Of a stretch of DNA of 64,000 bases, positions 10,517 through 19,557 are shown piece by piece. The stretch covers positions 233,065-297,064 of the forward strand of contig NZ_BMPQ01000002.1 in NCBI RefSeq assembly GCF_014647675.1, written 5' to 3'. The stretch comes from Streptomyces flaveus (GTDB lineage Bacteria; Actinomycetota; Actinomycetes; Streptomycetales; Streptomycetaceae). The notes below the pieces were generated by a model. It worked only from the letters and a program-made list of their open reading frames with translations. It searched no databases and was not told the origin of the DNA. Each line of letters opens with the position of its first letter. The first letter of the stretch is position 1. Made by a program: the position numbers and the translations under genes.

Positions 10517-11779
10517 ATGTCGCTTCTGAACCAGCCCCTGCACGAACTCGACCCGGACGTCGCCGCCGCCGTCGACGCCGAGCTGAACCGTCAGCAGTCC
10601 ACCCTGGAGATGATCGCCTCGGAGAACTTCGCTCCGGTCGCGGTCATGGAGGCCCAGGGCTCGGTCCTCACCAACAAGTACGCCGAGGGCTACCCGGGCC
10701 GCCGCTACTACGGCGGCTGTGAGCACGTCGACGTCGTCGAGCGGATCGCCATCGAGCGGATCAAGGAGCTCTTCGGCGCCGAACACGCCAACGTCCAGCC
10801 GCACTCGGGCGCCCAGGCCAACGCCGCCGCGATGTTCGCCCTGCTCAAGCCCGGCGACACGATCATGGGCCTGAACCTCGCCCATGGCGGGCACCTGACC
10901 CACGGCATGAAGATCAACTTCTCCGGCAAGCTCTACAACGTCGTCGCGTACCACGTGGACGACGCGACCGGCCAGGTCGACATGGCCGAGGTCGAAAAGC
11001 TGGCCAAGGAGTCCCAGCCGAAGCTGATCGTGGCCGGCTGGTCCGCGTACCCGCGCCAGCTCGACTTCGCCGCCTTCCGCCGCATCGCGGACGAGGTCGG
11101 CGCGTACCTGATGGTCGACATGGCGCACTTCGCGGGCCTGGTCGCGGCGGGCCTGCACCCGAACCCCGTCCCGCACGCGCACGTCGTCACGACCACCACC
11201 CACAAGACGCTGGGCGGTCCGCGCGGTGGCGTGATCCTGTCCACGGCCGATCTCGCGAAGAAGATCAACTCGGCCGTCTTCCCCGGTCAGCAGGGCGGTC
11301 CCCTGGAGCATGTGATCGCCGCCAAGGCCGTCTCCTTCAAGGTCGCCGCCTCGGAGGAGTTCAAGGAGCGCCAGCAGCGCACCCTGGAGGGCGCGCGGCT
11401 CCTCGCCGAGCGCCTGATGCGGGACGACGTCACCTCGGCCGGCGTCTCGGTGCTGTCCGGCGGCACGGACGTACACCTCGTCCTCGTCGACCTGCGCCAC
11501 TCCGAACTCGACGGCCAGCAGGCCGAGGACCGCCTTCACGAGGTCGGCATCACCGTCAACCGCAACGCCGTCCCGAACGACCCGCGCCCGCCGATGGTGA
11601 CGTCCGGGCTCAGGATCGGTACGCCCGCCCTCGCCACCCGCGGCTTCACGGCCGAGGACTTCGCCGAGGTCGCGGACATCATCGCCGAGGCGCTGAAGCC
11701 CGTCTATGACGCCGAGTCGCTGAAGGCCCGGGTGTCCGCGCTGGCCGACAGGCACCCGCTGTACGCCGGTCTGAAGTAG
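10517..11779 (+). CDS. glyA: Serine hydroxymethyltransferase
   Basis: A 420-residue PLP enzyme interconverting serine and glycine with tetrahydrofolate. The PLP lysine is Lys230 in [16 protein letters not shown]; other family motifs are [37 protein letters not shown] and [12 protein letters not shown]. Length is normal. The gene starts 14 nt after gcvH, preceded by AAGGA. With the cleavage system it turns two glycines into serine, ammonia and CO2, feeding sdaA downstream. A strong hairpin after the stop separates it from sdaA. Confidence 0.98.
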   Translation: MSLLNQPLHELDPDVAAAVDAELNRQQSTLEMIASENFAPVAVMEAQGSVLTNKYAEGYPGRRYYGGCEHVDVVERIAIERIKELFGAEHANVQPHSGAQANAAAMFALLKPGDTIMGLNLAHGGHLTHGMKINFSGKLYNVVAYHVDDATGQVDMAEVEKLAKESQPKLIVAGWSAYPRQLDFAAFRRIADEVGAYLMVDMAHFAGLVAAGLHPNPVPHAHVVTTTTHKTLGGPRGGVILSTADLAKKINSAVFPGQQGGPLEHVIAAKAVSFKVAASEEFKERQQRTLEGARLLAERLMRDDVTSAGVSVLSGGTDVHLVLVDLRHSELDGQQAEDRLHEVGITVNRNAVPNDPRPPMVTSGLRIGTPALATRGFTAEDFAEVADIIAEALKPVYDAESLKARVSALADRHPLYAGLK

Positions 11780-11805
11780 TTCGTACGCAACGTGCGATTT
11801 CCTCC

Positions 11806-11842
11806 GGGGCACCGCGCACACTGAACCTGTGCGCGGTGCCCC
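11806..11842 (+). terminator. Strong stem-loop between glyA and sdaA
   Basis: Perfect 15-bp inverted repeat (GGGGCACCGCGCACA and its complement) with a 7-nt loop, 27 nt after the glyA stop and 34 nt before the sdaA start. It could terminate the riboswitch-controlled transcript or attenuate read-through into sdaA. There is no U-tract, as is common in Streptomyces. Confidence 0.75.
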
Positions 11843-11875
11843 ACCCCATGCCCCACCCCGTTGTCAGGAGTCACC

Positions 11876-13243
11876 GTGGCCATCTCGGTCTTCGACCTTT
11901 TCTCGATCGGCATCGGCCCGTCCAGCTCCCACACGGTCGGCCCGATGCGCGCGGCACGGATGTTCGCCCGCCGCCTGAAGAACGAGGGCCTGCTGGCCCC
12001 GACGGCCTCGATACGCGCCGAGTTGTACGGCTCCCTTGGCGCGACCGGGCACGGCCACGGAACCCCGAAGGCGGTGCTGCTAGGCCTGGAGGGCGCTTCC
12101 CCGCGGACCGTGGACGTCGAGTCGGCGGACGAGCGAGTGGACGCGATCCGCTCCGAAAAGTCCCTGAAACTGCTCGGCAAGCACCGAATCCCCTTCTCCT
12201 TCGACGACGACCTGATCCTGCACCGCCGCAAGACGCTGCCGTACCACGCGAACGGCATGACGCTCTGGGCGTACGACGCTTCCGGCGCCGAACTCCTCTC
12301 CAAGACGTACTACTCCGTGGGCGGCGGCTTCGTCGTCGACGAGGACGCGGTCGGCGCGGACCGGATCAAGCTCGACGACACGGCGCTCAAGTACCCCTTC
12401 CGCACGGGCGACGAGCTGCTGCGCCTGACCCGGGAGACGGGCCTGTCGATCTCCGCGCTGATGCTGGAGAACGAGCGGGCGTGGCGCACGGAGGAGGAGA
12501 TCCGCGAGGGGCTTCTCGCCATCTGGCGGGTGATGCAGGCCTGCGTCGCACGCGGCATGTCCCGCGAGGGCATCCTGCCCGGCGGCCTGAAGGTCCGCCG
12601 CAGGGCCGCCGTCTCCGCTCGCCAACTCCGGGCGGAGGGCGACCCGTTGGCCCACGCGATGGAGTGGATCACGCTCTACGCGATGGCCGTGAACGAGGAG
12701 AACGCGGCGGGTGGCCGAGTCGTGACCGCCCCGACCAACGGCGCGGCGGGCATCATCCCGGCAGTCCTGCACTACTACATCAACTTCGTGCCGGGCGCCG
12801 ACGAGGACGGAGTGGTCCGCTTCCTGCTCGCCGCCGGAGCGATCGGCATGCTCTTCAAGGAGAACGCCTCCATCTCCGGCGCCGAGGTCGGCTGCCAGGG
12901 CGAGGTCGGCTCCGCCTGCTCCATGGCGGCGGGCGCATTCGCCGAGGTCCTGGGCGGCTCCCCCGAACAGGTCGAGAACGCCGCCGAGATCGGCATGGAA
13001 CACAACCTCGGCCTCACCTGCGACCCCGTCGGCGGCCTCGTCCAGATCCCCTGCATCGAACGCAACGGCATGGCCGCGGTGAAGGCGGTCACCGCCGCGA
13101 AGATGGCCATGCGCGGCGACGGCTCCCACAAGGTGTCCCTCGACAAGGTCATCAAGACGATGAAGGACACGGGCGCCGACATGAGCGTGAAGTACAAGGA
13201 GACGGCTCGGGGTGGGCTGGCTGTGAACATCATCGAGTGCTGA
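11876..13243 (+). CDS. sdaA: L-serine dehydratase (iron-sulfur, single-chain)
   Basis: A 455-residue enzyme deaminating L-serine to pyruvate and ammonia. The N-terminal beta-domain begins [22 protein letters not shown]; the alpha catalytic domain has [14 protein letters not shown] and cysteines in [17 protein letters not shown] and [14 protein letters not shown], which fit the 4Fe-4S cluster of this family. The chain ends in cysteine (NIIEC), matching the tail-in-mouth arrangement known for type 2 bacterial L-serine dehydratases, where the terminal Cys occupies the active-site cluster until substrate binds. GTG 11876 is chosen because CAGGAG lies 6 nt upstream. It may be a separate transcript, given the preceding hairpin. 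Confidence 0.96.
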   Translation: MAISVFDLFSIGIGPSSSHTVGPMRAARMFARRLKNEGLLAPTASIRAELYGSLGATGHGHGTPKAVLLGLEGASPRTVDVESADERVDAIRSEKSLKLLGKHRIPFSFDDDLILHRRKTLPYHANGMTLWAYDASGAELLSKTYYSVGGGFVVDEDAVGADRIKLDDTALKYPFRTGDELLRLTRETGLSISALMLENERAWRTEEEIREGLLAIWRVMQACVARGMSREGILPGGLKVRRRAAVSARQLRAEGDPLAHAMEWITLYAMAVNEENAAGGRVVTAPTNGAAGIIPAVLHYYINFVPGADEDGVVRFLLAAGAIGMLFKENASISGAEVGCQGEVGSACSMAAGAFAEVLGGSPEQVENAAEIGMEHNLGLTCDPVGGLVQIPCIERNGMAAVKAVTAAKMAMRGDGSHKVSLDKVIKTMKDTGADMSVKYKETARGGLAVNIIEC

Positions 13244-13301
13244 GGGCGCCCGTCCACCGGGCCGTCCACTCACGCAAGGCGCCGCCCCGCGCTGAAGTTC
13301 C

Positions 13302-13802
13302 CTACCTCCAGCCGTCCAGGAACACCTGAGGGCCACCCTTGAGGTAGCTGTGGAGGGCACTTGCGGTGGACTTCACGAACTCGTCGGGGATGGCGTCGAC
13401 GTCAACCCAGCGGACCTGGGCGTGTTTGCGCGGTTCTCGGTTTTCGGGTTCGCCGGACCATTCTTGGGCGGCGAAAACGACCGTGAGGAAGCCATTGGGG
13501 GCTCCGACGCCCCAGGCGCAGTGGATGATGTGGGCGATCTTCAGCGACTCCGGCTTCACGGTGAGGCCGGTCTCCTCGTAGAGCTCGCGTACGGCGGTTT
13601 CGGTGATGGGTTCGCCGGGTTCGCTCTTGCCGACGGGGAGGTCCCACATGCCCTGGGCGAACTTGGCGTTCTGGCCGCGCTGGAGGAGGACGACGCGGTT
13701 GGTGGCCTTGTCGTGGACGATGACGGCGGCGACCAGCGCGGTCATGGATTCCAGGACGGGCTTGAGCGCCTTGGGCTTGTCATCGGCTGACCTCTGAGCC
13801 AC
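13302..13802 (-). CDS. Nudix hydrolase
   Basis: A 166-residue protein with a full Nudix box, GKSEPGEPITETAVRELYEETGL split as G-x5-E-x7-REL-x-EE-x-G, preceded by VVLLQRGQNAKFAQGMWDLPVGK. GTG start at 13802 with AAGGGA upstream. Members hydrolyse nucleoside diphosphates linked to another moiety; the WDLP segment resembles ADP-ribose or nucleotide-sanitising types, but the substrate cannot be read from sequence. The C-terminal QVFLDGWR and HSYLKGGP are conserved-looking but uninformative. It is convergent with sdaA and stands alone. Confidence 0.92.
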   Translation of the reverse strand: MAQRSADDKPKALKPVLESMTALVAAVIVHDKATNRVVLLQRGQNAKFAQGMWDLPVGKSEPGEPITETAVRELYEETGLTVKPESLKIAHIIHCAWGVGAPNGFLTVVFAAQEWSGEPENREPRKHAQVRWVDVDAIPDEFVKSTASALHSYLKGGPQVFLDGWR

Positions 13803-13971
13803 GGTTACGTCCCTTCATCGGCAAGTGAGTGGGCAGCTTACGCTTTGCGCCTGCGTTCGACAGAACATCCATGCGAGGGTGGGGCGGCTGAAGTAAGGGA
13901 AAAAGCAAGGTAGTTGCGGCTTTCCTGGCCCCCCCCACTTTCCTCTCCCCCACTGCACGGAGGATCCCCCC

Positions 13972-14529
13972 ATGCTGCGCGGCATCGATGTCAGTTCCTA
14001 CCAGTCGTCCTCGTACAACACCGACGGCCTGTCCTTCGTCTTCGTCAAGGCGACGGAGGGCCGTTCGTACGTCAACCCCAAACTCGGCGCCCAGACGAAG
14101 ACCGCCCGCGACGCCGGCTGCGTGGTCGGCTTCTACCACTTCCTCTGGCCAGGCAACCTCACGGCCCAGGCCGAGTACTTCGTCAGCAAGGCCCCGGAAA
14201 AGGCGGGCGACATCCTCGCGGTGGACTGGGAAACGACGAGTGAGGGCACGCATGCGAGCGATTCGGAGAAGGACCGCTTCATCCGGAAGGTGAAGGAACT
14301 GCGGCCCAATCACCGCACCATTCTCTATTGCAACCGGAATTTCTGGTTGAACCACGACAGCACCTCGTACGCGGGTGACGGCCTGTGGATCGCCGACTAC
14401 GTCACCGCGGGCAAGCCCCGCATCCAGGCCAAGTGGCGCTTCCACCAGTACACGGACGACCCGCTGGACAAGAACGTGGCCGATTTCAGCAGCAAAGCCG
14501 CGCTGAAGGAATGGGCCCAGGGTGGCTGA
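13972..14529 (+). CDS. GH25 lysozyme-like muramidase without signal peptide
   Basis: A 185-residue glycoside hydrolase family 25 protein. It begins MLRGIDVSSYQ, the standard GH25 opening with the first catalytic-site Asp, and contains the VDWE catalytic pair (ILAVDWETT), YCNRNFW and the C-terminal WRFHQYTDD...VADFSS signature. GGAGG precedes the ATG by 7-8 nt. There is no signal peptide or cell-wall binding domain, so export would need another route or cell lysis; many Streptomyces relatives have a signal and a second domain. It is convergent with the MMPL gene, with a shared hairpin between them. Confidence 0.9.
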   Translation: MLRGIDVSSYQSSSYNTDGLSFVFVKATEGRSYVNPKLGAQTKTARDAGCVVGFYHFLWPGNLTAQAEYFVSKAPEKAGDILAVDWETTSEGTHASDSEKDRFIRKVKELRPNHRTILYCNRNFWLNHDSTSYAGDGLWIADYVTAGKPRIQAKWRFHQYTDDPLDKNVADFSSKAALKEWAQGG

Positions 14530-14550
14530 GGCCATCTGAACGTCACGGCA

Positions 14551-14585
14551 CAGGCGCTCGACCGGAAATCCCGGCCGAGCGCCTG
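14551..14585. terminator. Bidirectional hairpin between lysozyme and MMPL genes
   Basis: Arms CAGGCGCTCG-A-CCGG and CCGG-C-CGAGCGCCTG around a short AT-rich loop, placed between two convergent stops (14529 and 14610). Confidence 0.7.
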
Positions 14586-14609
14586 CGCCGACTGCGCGCC
14601 GCCAGAGGG

Positions 14610-16808
14610 TCAGACCTTGGCCGGCGTCCGCTCCTCCTCCGCGGGCGCGCCCTCGGTGAGACCCAGCCGTCCGTGCACCGCACGCAGCGGCTTCGGCGCG
14701 TACCAGGCCGCACGGCCGAGGAGGCGCATGGCCGCCGGTACCAGTACTCCGCGTACGGCCACCGCGTCGATCAGGATCGCCAGGCCGCTGCCGAGCCCGA
14801 ACATCTGGATGAAGCTGACCTGGGCCGTGCCGAAGGCGAAGAAACTCACCGCGAGCAGCCCGGCGGCCATGGTCACGATCCGCCCGGTGTGCGAGAGCCC
14901 GCTGGTGACGGCGGTCTCCGTGTCGGCGCCCGCGTCGTGCAGCTCCTTGATCCGGCTGGTCACGAAGACCTCGTAGTCCATGGACAGACCGAAGGCGATG
15001 CAGAACATGAGCACCGTCATGGAGGTGTCCATCGGCTGTGGCGTGAAGCCGAGCAGAGACGACAGGTGGCCGTCCTGGAAGATCCACACCATCACGCCGA
15101 TGGCCGCGGTGAGGCTGATGGCGTTGAGGACCAGCGCCCGCAGTGGCTGGACCACGCTGCCGGTGAACAGGAAGAGGATCAGGAATGTGGTGCCCGCCAC
15201 GAGAGCGATGGCGGCCGGGAGCCGGTCGGCGATCGAGTCCTTGGAGTCGACGAGGCGCGCGTCGGTGCCGCCGACCAGCGTCTCGGTCCCGGCGGGCGGA
15301 TCCACCGCCCGTACGTCCTTGACCAGGTCCTGGGCCTCGTCCGACTTGGGGGTGAGGCCGGTGACGACCGTGATCCGCTGGGCGTCGGGCCGGCCCAGTG
15401 CGGCATTCGCAGGCCCTGGCGGGGTGGCGCGGCCCTCGCTGAATGTGCCGGCGGACGTCTCGACCCGCACGGCGCCGTCGAGCCGCGACAGCTCGGTCGC
15501 GTACGAGCGCAGCCCGTCCGCGGCCACCGGCCCGGTCGTGATGATCTGCACCGCTGAGTCGTCGCTGCCCGTGAAGTCGCGCTGCACCGTGGTGGCGACC
15601 TGCCGGCTCTGGGCACTCTCCGGCAGCACCCGCTCGTCCGGCGTGCCGAAGGTGACACCGAGCAGTGGACTCGCGGCGAGCAGCAGGATCCCGAGGACCG
15701 GGAGTGCGGTCAGTGCGGGCCTGCGCATGACCGTGCGGGCCAGCCTGCCCCAGAAGGGCGCCTCGGCGCTGCGTACGGTCTGCGCCCAGGGCAGGCGGCC
15801 GCTGTTGACCCGGTGGCCGAGCACGGCGAGCAGCGCCGGGACGACGAGGAGGGCGCTGACGGCGGCGATGACCACCACGCCGATGCCCGCGTAGGCGAAG
15901 GAGCGCAGGAAGAACTGCGGGAAGACCAGCAGGGCGGCGAGTGCGGCGGCGACGGTCGCCGCCGAGAAGACGATGGTCCGCCCGGCCGTCCGTACGGTGT
16001 GCCGGAGCGCCTCGGGAACGTCGGCGCCCTCCGCGAGGTGCTCGCGGAACCGGCTGATCATGAGCAGGGCGTAGTCGATACCGAGGCCGAGGCCGAGGGC
16101 GGTGGTGAGGTTGATCGAGAACACCGACACGTTGGTGATGCTGCCGAGCACATAGAGCTCGGCGAAGGTGCCGACGATCGCGATCAGCCCGATGACCAGG
16201 GGCAGTAGTGCCGCGACGAGGCTGCCGAAGGCGATCACGAGCAGGATGAGGATCAGGGGCACGGCGATCGTCTCGGCCAGGGCGAGGTCCTTGGCGACCT
16301 GGGTGGGTACTTCGTCGCCGACCGCGGCCTCTCCGCCGGCCTGCACGGTCAGCCCGTTCCGGTCGCCGGTGTACTCGTCGATGAGCGCCGAGGCGTTGTC
16401 GCCCTGCTCGGTGTCGTCGCCCTTGACGTGGGCCAGCACCAGCGCCGCGTCGCCGTCCCGGGAGGTCAGCGTGGCGGCGCCGGTGTCCCAGTACGAGATC
16501 ACGTTCGCCACGGTGGATTCGTCCTTGAGCTCCGTGGTGAGGGTGCGGCCCGCGCGTTCGGCGGCGGCGGAACCGAGGTCGCCGTCGTCGGCCCGCACCA
16601 GCAGGACCAGATTGGTCTCGCCGCCGAACTTCTCGTCGATGAGCTCCTGGGCGTGGGTCGAGGGCGCGTTCGGATCCTCGAAGCCGCCGCCCAGGAGCTT
16701 GCCGAACGCCCCGAAGCCGATGGCCCCCATCGCGACCACGGCCACCACGGTCAGTGTCAGTACGAGTCGGCCCCGGTGGAGGGCCAGCTCGGCAATTCGA
16801 TCGAACAC
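14610..16808 (-). CDS. MMPL-family RND-type membrane transporter
   Basis: A 732-residue polytopic membrane protein with two repeats, each a transmembrane helix, a large extracytoplasmic loop and a helix bundle. Conserved core motifs are GLGLGIDYALLMISRFRE in the first half and AFGLSMDYEVFVTSRIKEL in the second; their acidic residues in the membrane are the proton-relay positions of MMPL/RND pumps. GTG 16808 has GGAGG 8 nt upstream. It is divergent from a TetR repressor with a shared dyad operator, the usual layout for an inducible lipid, antibiotic or toxic-compound exporter. The substrate is not predictable. Confidence 0.93.
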   Translation of the reverse strand: MFDRIAELALHRGRLVLTLTVVAVVAMGAIGFGAFGKLLGGGFEDPNAPSTHAQELIDEKFGGETNLVLLVRADDGDLGSAAAERAGRTLTTELKDESTVANVISYWDTGAATLTSRDGDAALVLAHVKGDDTEQGDNASALIDEYTGDRNGLTVQAGGEAAVGDEVPTQVAKDLALAETIAVPLILILLVIAFGSLVAALLPLVIGLIAIVGTFAELYVLGSITNVSVFSINLTTALGLGLGIDYALLMISRFREHLAEGADVPEALRHTVRTAGRTIVFSAATVAAALAALLVFPQFFLRSFAYAGIGVVVIAAVSALLVVPALLAVLGHRVNSGRLPWAQTVRSAEAPFWGRLARTVMRRPALTALPVLGILLLAASPLLGVTFGTPDERVLPESAQSRQVATTVQRDFTGSDDSAVQIITTGPVAADGLRSYATELSRLDGAVRVETSAGTFSEGRATPPGPANAALGRPDAQRITVVTGLTPKSDEAQDLVKDVRAVDPPAGTETLVGGTDARLVDSKDSIADRLPAAIALVAGTTFLILFLFTGSVVQPLRALVLNAISLTAAIGVMVWIFQDGHLSSLLGFTPQPMDTSMTVLMFCIAFGLSMDYEVFVTSRIKELHDAGADTETAVTSGLSHTGRIVTMAAGLLAVSFFAFGTAQVSFIQMFGLGSGLAILIDAVAVRGVLVPAAMRLLGRAAWYAPKPLRAVHGRLGLTEGAPAEEERTPAKV

Positions 16809-16831
16809 GGTGATCGCCTCCGGATGTTTAT

Positions 16832-16868
16832 GCCGTTAACATAGACGGTGACACAAGATGTTAACGGC
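16832..16868. promoter_or_regulatory. Paired GTTAAC operator between the MMPL gene and tetR
   Basis: Two copies of GCCGTTAACAT in inverted orientation, perfect over 11 bp, with 16-17 nt between them. Each contains the self-palindrome GTTAAC. They sit in the 109-bp divergent region, close to both start codons, and are the best candidate binding sites for the adjacent TetR protein. Confidence 0.65.
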
Positions 16869-16917
16869 GTCAACTTCAGGATTCGGGCAGGATGGCGCCT
16901 TCGGGCAGGATGGGGTC

Positions 16918-17568
16918 ATGGGAGCGATCACTGGCGGCAAGTCCCGCTACCACCACGGCGATCTCCGTAACGCGCTGATCGGGGCCGCCGTGGAACTCGC
17001 GGCCGAGGGCGGCCCCGAGCGGGTCGTCCTGCGCGAGGCGGCCCGCAGCGTCGGCGTGTCGCCCACCGCCGCGTACCGCCACTTCAGCGGCCAGGGAGAT
17101 CTCCTCCATGCCGTGAAGGCCCGTGGCCAGCAGGCGCTCGCCGCGTCGATGACCGAGGCCCTGCACGCACTGCCCCGGCTCGACGACCCCGGGGAGGAGG
17201 CCGTGCGCAGGGCCAGGGCGATCGGGCGCGGGTACGTACGGTTCGCGATCGAGCACCCGGGGCTCTTCCGCACCGCCTTCTGCCGTACGACCACGGAGGA
17301 GCCCGATGCCTTCACCGGCCTCGAGGCCCCCGACGACAGGCCGGAGTTCGCGGCGTTCGTGGAGCTCTCCGACACTCTCGACGCGCTCGTGGCCACGGGC
17401 CGGATGCGGCCGGAGAACCGGCCCGCCGCCGAGGTCGCCGCCTGGTCGACCGTCCACGGCCTCTCGCTGCTCATCCTCGACGGGCCCCTCGCCCGCCTGC
17501 CCGCCGATCAGCGCGACGCGGTCGTCGAGCGCACCATCACCACGATCGTGGCGGGCCTTGTCCGGTAG
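16918..17568 (+). CDS. TetR-family transcriptional repressor
   Basis: A 216-residue regulator. The N-terminal helix-turn-helix region reads KSRYHHGDLRNALIGAAVELAAEGG...REAARSVGVSPTAAYRHFSGQGDLL, and the C-terminal half is a WHG/TetR_C-type ligand-binding domain (AIEHPGLFRTAF). ATG 16918 is preferred with AGGA upstream. The preceding 14 nt TTCGGGCAGGATGG occur twice (16882-16895 and 16900-16913), so an alternative longer start is possible. It is divergent from the MMPL exporter and very likely represses it and itself through the GTTAAC dyads. Confidence 0.92.
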   Translation: MGAITGGKSRYHHGDLRNALIGAAVELAAEGGPERVVLREAARSVGVSPTAAYRHFSGQGDLLHAVKARGQQALAASMTEALHALPRLDDPGEEAVRRARAIGRGYVRFAIEHPGLFRTAFCRTTTEEPDAFTGLEAPDDRPEFAAFVELSDTLDALVATGRMRPENRPAAEVAAWSTVHGLSLLILDGPLARLPADQRDAVVERTITTIVAGLVR

Positions 17569-17674
17569 GTGTCGTGTCTCAGGGGGTTGGTTCCACCGCG
17601 TCGTCGAATGAGCGGGAAGGTGCCGAGCCGTTCCGGGAGTTGACCGATACGGATCGGGCGACGCGCATGACGAA

Positions 17675-17705
17675 GGGCGCCCTCCGCATCCTGCGGTGGG
17701 CGCCC
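17675..17705. terminator. Bidirectional hairpin between tetR and the EF-hand gene
   Basis: GGGCGCCC-T-CCGC and GCGG-T-GGGCGCCC arms around ATCCT, between convergent genes. Confidence 0.75.
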
Positions 17706-17718
17706 CAAGTTGCTCGAC

Positions 17719-17931
17719 TCACTTGTTCAGGTAGTTCCAGAACTCGTCGAACGAAAGAAGCTTGTCGCCGTTGAGGTCTCGGTCGGCGATCACGGACTCC
17801 GCCACGGACTCGGTGACGTTCCAGTCGCCGCCTTGGGCCAGGGCGGTCTTGAACTCGGCGGCGGTGATGAAGCCGTCGCCGTCCGTGTCAATCCGCTGGA
17901 ACTGCTTACGTGCTTCCTCGATGTCCGCCAC
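17719..17931 (-). CDS. Small EF-hand calcium-binding protein
   Basis: A 70-residue acidic protein made of two EF-hands. The first loop is DTDGDGFITAAEF (about residues 15-27) and the second DLNGDKLLSFDEF (about 52-64); both keep the 1, 3, 5 and 12 ligand positions. GTG 17931 has GAAGGGG upstream. Such short calmodulin/calerythrin-like proteins are common in Streptomyces as calcium buffers or sensors. There is no signal peptide, so it should be cytosolic. No partner is implied by the neighbours. Confidence 0.9.
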   Translation of the reverse strand: MADIEEARKQFQRIDTDGDGFITAAEFKTALAQGGDWNVTESVAESVIADRDLNGDKLLSFDEFWNYLNK

Positions 17932-18081
17932 CGGGTGCCCCTTCGTGCTGTGTCGCTGTCGACCATGCCTTGCTGTCGGGGGTCAGATTAACTGGCGGGG
18001 TGGGAACGGAACGCGGCGACCACCACGGTGGAGGCGGGGCCTTCCAGGGGATGGAGACTGAAGTCGGTGAGAGGGGACCTC

Positions 18082-18720
18082 ATGCCTGAGACTCTGCGGG
18101 ACATTGTCGACGCCGCCACCCGTGGGGAGTTCCCGCCCGCGGACGGTGGCGTCACCGTTGTGCCGCAGCATGATCGGCGGGACGCGGGCGTCATCGCCTT
18201 CACCGCACACTCCGTCGTCTTCACGGACGAGGATCCGGAGTGGGTGCGTGCGCAGTTGCAGTCCCTGGACTGCGACGCCCTCGCGGCGGCCATGAACCCG
18301 CGGTTCCTCGCCGCTTTCATGGACCGTACGGGGCGTACGACGGACACCATCGATCTGCTGGCCGTCGCGGCGCCCGTGCCGGGTCCGCCGTCGCTCGCGC
18401 TGTCGGAGCTGCGCGACCCCGACCATCCCCGGGTCACCCGCGCCCGCAAGCGGCGTGACGAGGTGCGCGTATGGGCCGTCGACGGTGGCGTACTCGTCCT
18501 GGGGCGCGGGGTCGCGGGACGCCTGGAGGCCGCGGTCGAGGTGGAGACGTCCGTACGGCACCGGGGGCTGGGACGTGCGCTGGCCTCGGCGGCACGGCAC
18601 CTCAGTGCGGGCGAACCCGTCTGGGCGCAGTTGGCGGCCGGGAACGCCCGTAGCGTAAGGGCCTTTCAGGCGGCCGGGTTCCGGCCGGTCGGGGCGGAGG
18701 CCCTGCTCGTCGCGCACTGA
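18082..18720 (+). CDS. GNAT-family N-acetyltransferase
   Basis: A 212-residue protein whose C-terminal third has the GNAT acetyl-CoA site: EVETSVRHRGLGRALASAARHL (motif A, R-x-x-G-x-G/A as RHRGLGRA), followed by NARSVRAFQAAGFRPVGAEALL. The N-terminal 130 residues are unlike a standard GNAT and include VTVVPQHDRRDAGVIAFTAHSVVFTDEDPEWV. The ATG at 18082 follows GAGAGGGGAC. Acceptor substrate unknown. Confidence 0.85.
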   Translation: MPETLRDIVDAATRGEFPPADGGVTVVPQHDRRDAGVIAFTAHSVVFTDEDPEWVRAQLQSLDCDALAAAMNPRFLAAFMDRTGRTTDTIDLLAVAAPVPGPPSLALSELRDPDHPRVTRARKRRDEVRVWAVDGGVLVLGRGVAGRLEAAVEVETSVRHRGLGRALASAARHLSAGEPVWAQLAAGNARSVRAFQAAGFRPVGAEALLVAH

Positions 18721-18747
18721 GCCCGGCGGTCAGCTGTGCGGTGTCCG

Positions 18748-19254
18748 TCAGCGGTCGGGGGTCACCCGGATCTCGAACCACGTCGTCTTGCCGCGGGGCA
18801 GCAGGTCGACGCCCCAGCGGTCGGAGAGTTTGTCGACGAGGTACAGGCCGCGGCCGCTGATGTCCATTTCCTGGACGGGCATGAGGCAGGGGAGGCCGCG
18901 GGAGGGGTCGCGGACCTCGATGCGGATCCAGCCGCGGCGGCTGCGCATGCGGAGGCCGAAGACGCGGGCGCCGGTGTGGCGTACGGCGTTGCCGACGAGT
19001 TCGGAGACCAGGAGTACGGCGTCCTCGGCGATCTTCGGGGAGAGTCCCCACTCGCGCAGGACGACCACCTGGGTCAGCCGGCGCGCGGTGGCCGCCGACT
19101 CTGGGCGGGACGGCAACGGAACCTCGGCCTTCGTCGGGTTGCCGAACAACTCCAGTGCCTTCAGTGCGCGTTCGTCCTCGACTCCGGGTGACCAACGCGC
19201 CGCGGTCGCACTCGCGTGCCGCCGCGGCTGTTCCATACCCTCCAGCCCCGCCAT
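18748..19254 (-). CDS. HATPase anti-sigma/serine kinase-like regulator (RsbW type)
   Basis: A 168-residue GHKL ATPase domain protein. The N box is LLVSELVGNAVRHTGA, the G1 box is the degenerate VEVRDPSRGLP, and G2 is SGRGLYLVDKLSDRWGV. This short single-domain form is abundant in Streptomyces, where some members control sigma factors by binding anti-anti-sigma proteins; target unknown here. Start choice is uncertain: ATG 19254 (MAGLEGMEQ) fits typical relatives but has only a weak G-rich ribosome binding site, and ATG 19236 is possible. It is convergent with the GNAT gene. Confidence 0.85.
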   Translation of the reverse strand: MAGLEGMEQPRRHASATAARWSPGVEDERALKALELFGNPTKAEVPLPSRPESAATARRLTQVVVLREWGLSPKIAEDAVLLVSELVGNAVRHTGARVFGLRMRSRRGWIRIEVRDPSRGLPCLMPVQEMDISGRGLYLVDKLSDRWGVDLLPRGKTTWFEIRVTPDR

Positions 19255-19557
19255 GCCCCCATCATGGCCGCCCAGAGCGGCTTTCGGGGCCGTTCCAGGG
19301 GAATACGCCCCCGGGAACCCTCCGTTCCAAGCCAGCCGGAAGGCATATGCCACGGGTAGTGTGCGAGGCGTCGCAGGCTGATTGACCTGCGACGACAGTC
19401 CAGTCGGGGGCAATCGCCGACGGCCCTCGACCAGGCGACCTCGAGTTCGACTCAAGGCTCGTATTGCGCATACACAAACCGCCCCATCGAGGGACACCGG
19501 GGTAAGACGCCACGTCAACTGCCCGTTGATCAGAGCAAGTTGATCAGGGCAAGTTGA
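19255..19557. other. Gene-free stretch upstream of the HATPase gene
   Basis: About 300 bp with no convincing ORF. The only structure I see is three 14-bp tandem units (GTTGATCAGAGCAA and two variants) at 19525-19566 that run into the 3' end of the enoyl-CoA hydratase gene. The rest presumably holds the promoter of the HATPase gene, but no clear -35/-10 pair stands out. Confidence 0.5.

Noticed and set aside
13780..15087. Minus-strand ORF of 435 codons across the lysozyme gene
   Set aside because: It is antisense to a well-supported GH25 gene and partly in another frame of the MMPL gene, with no domain.
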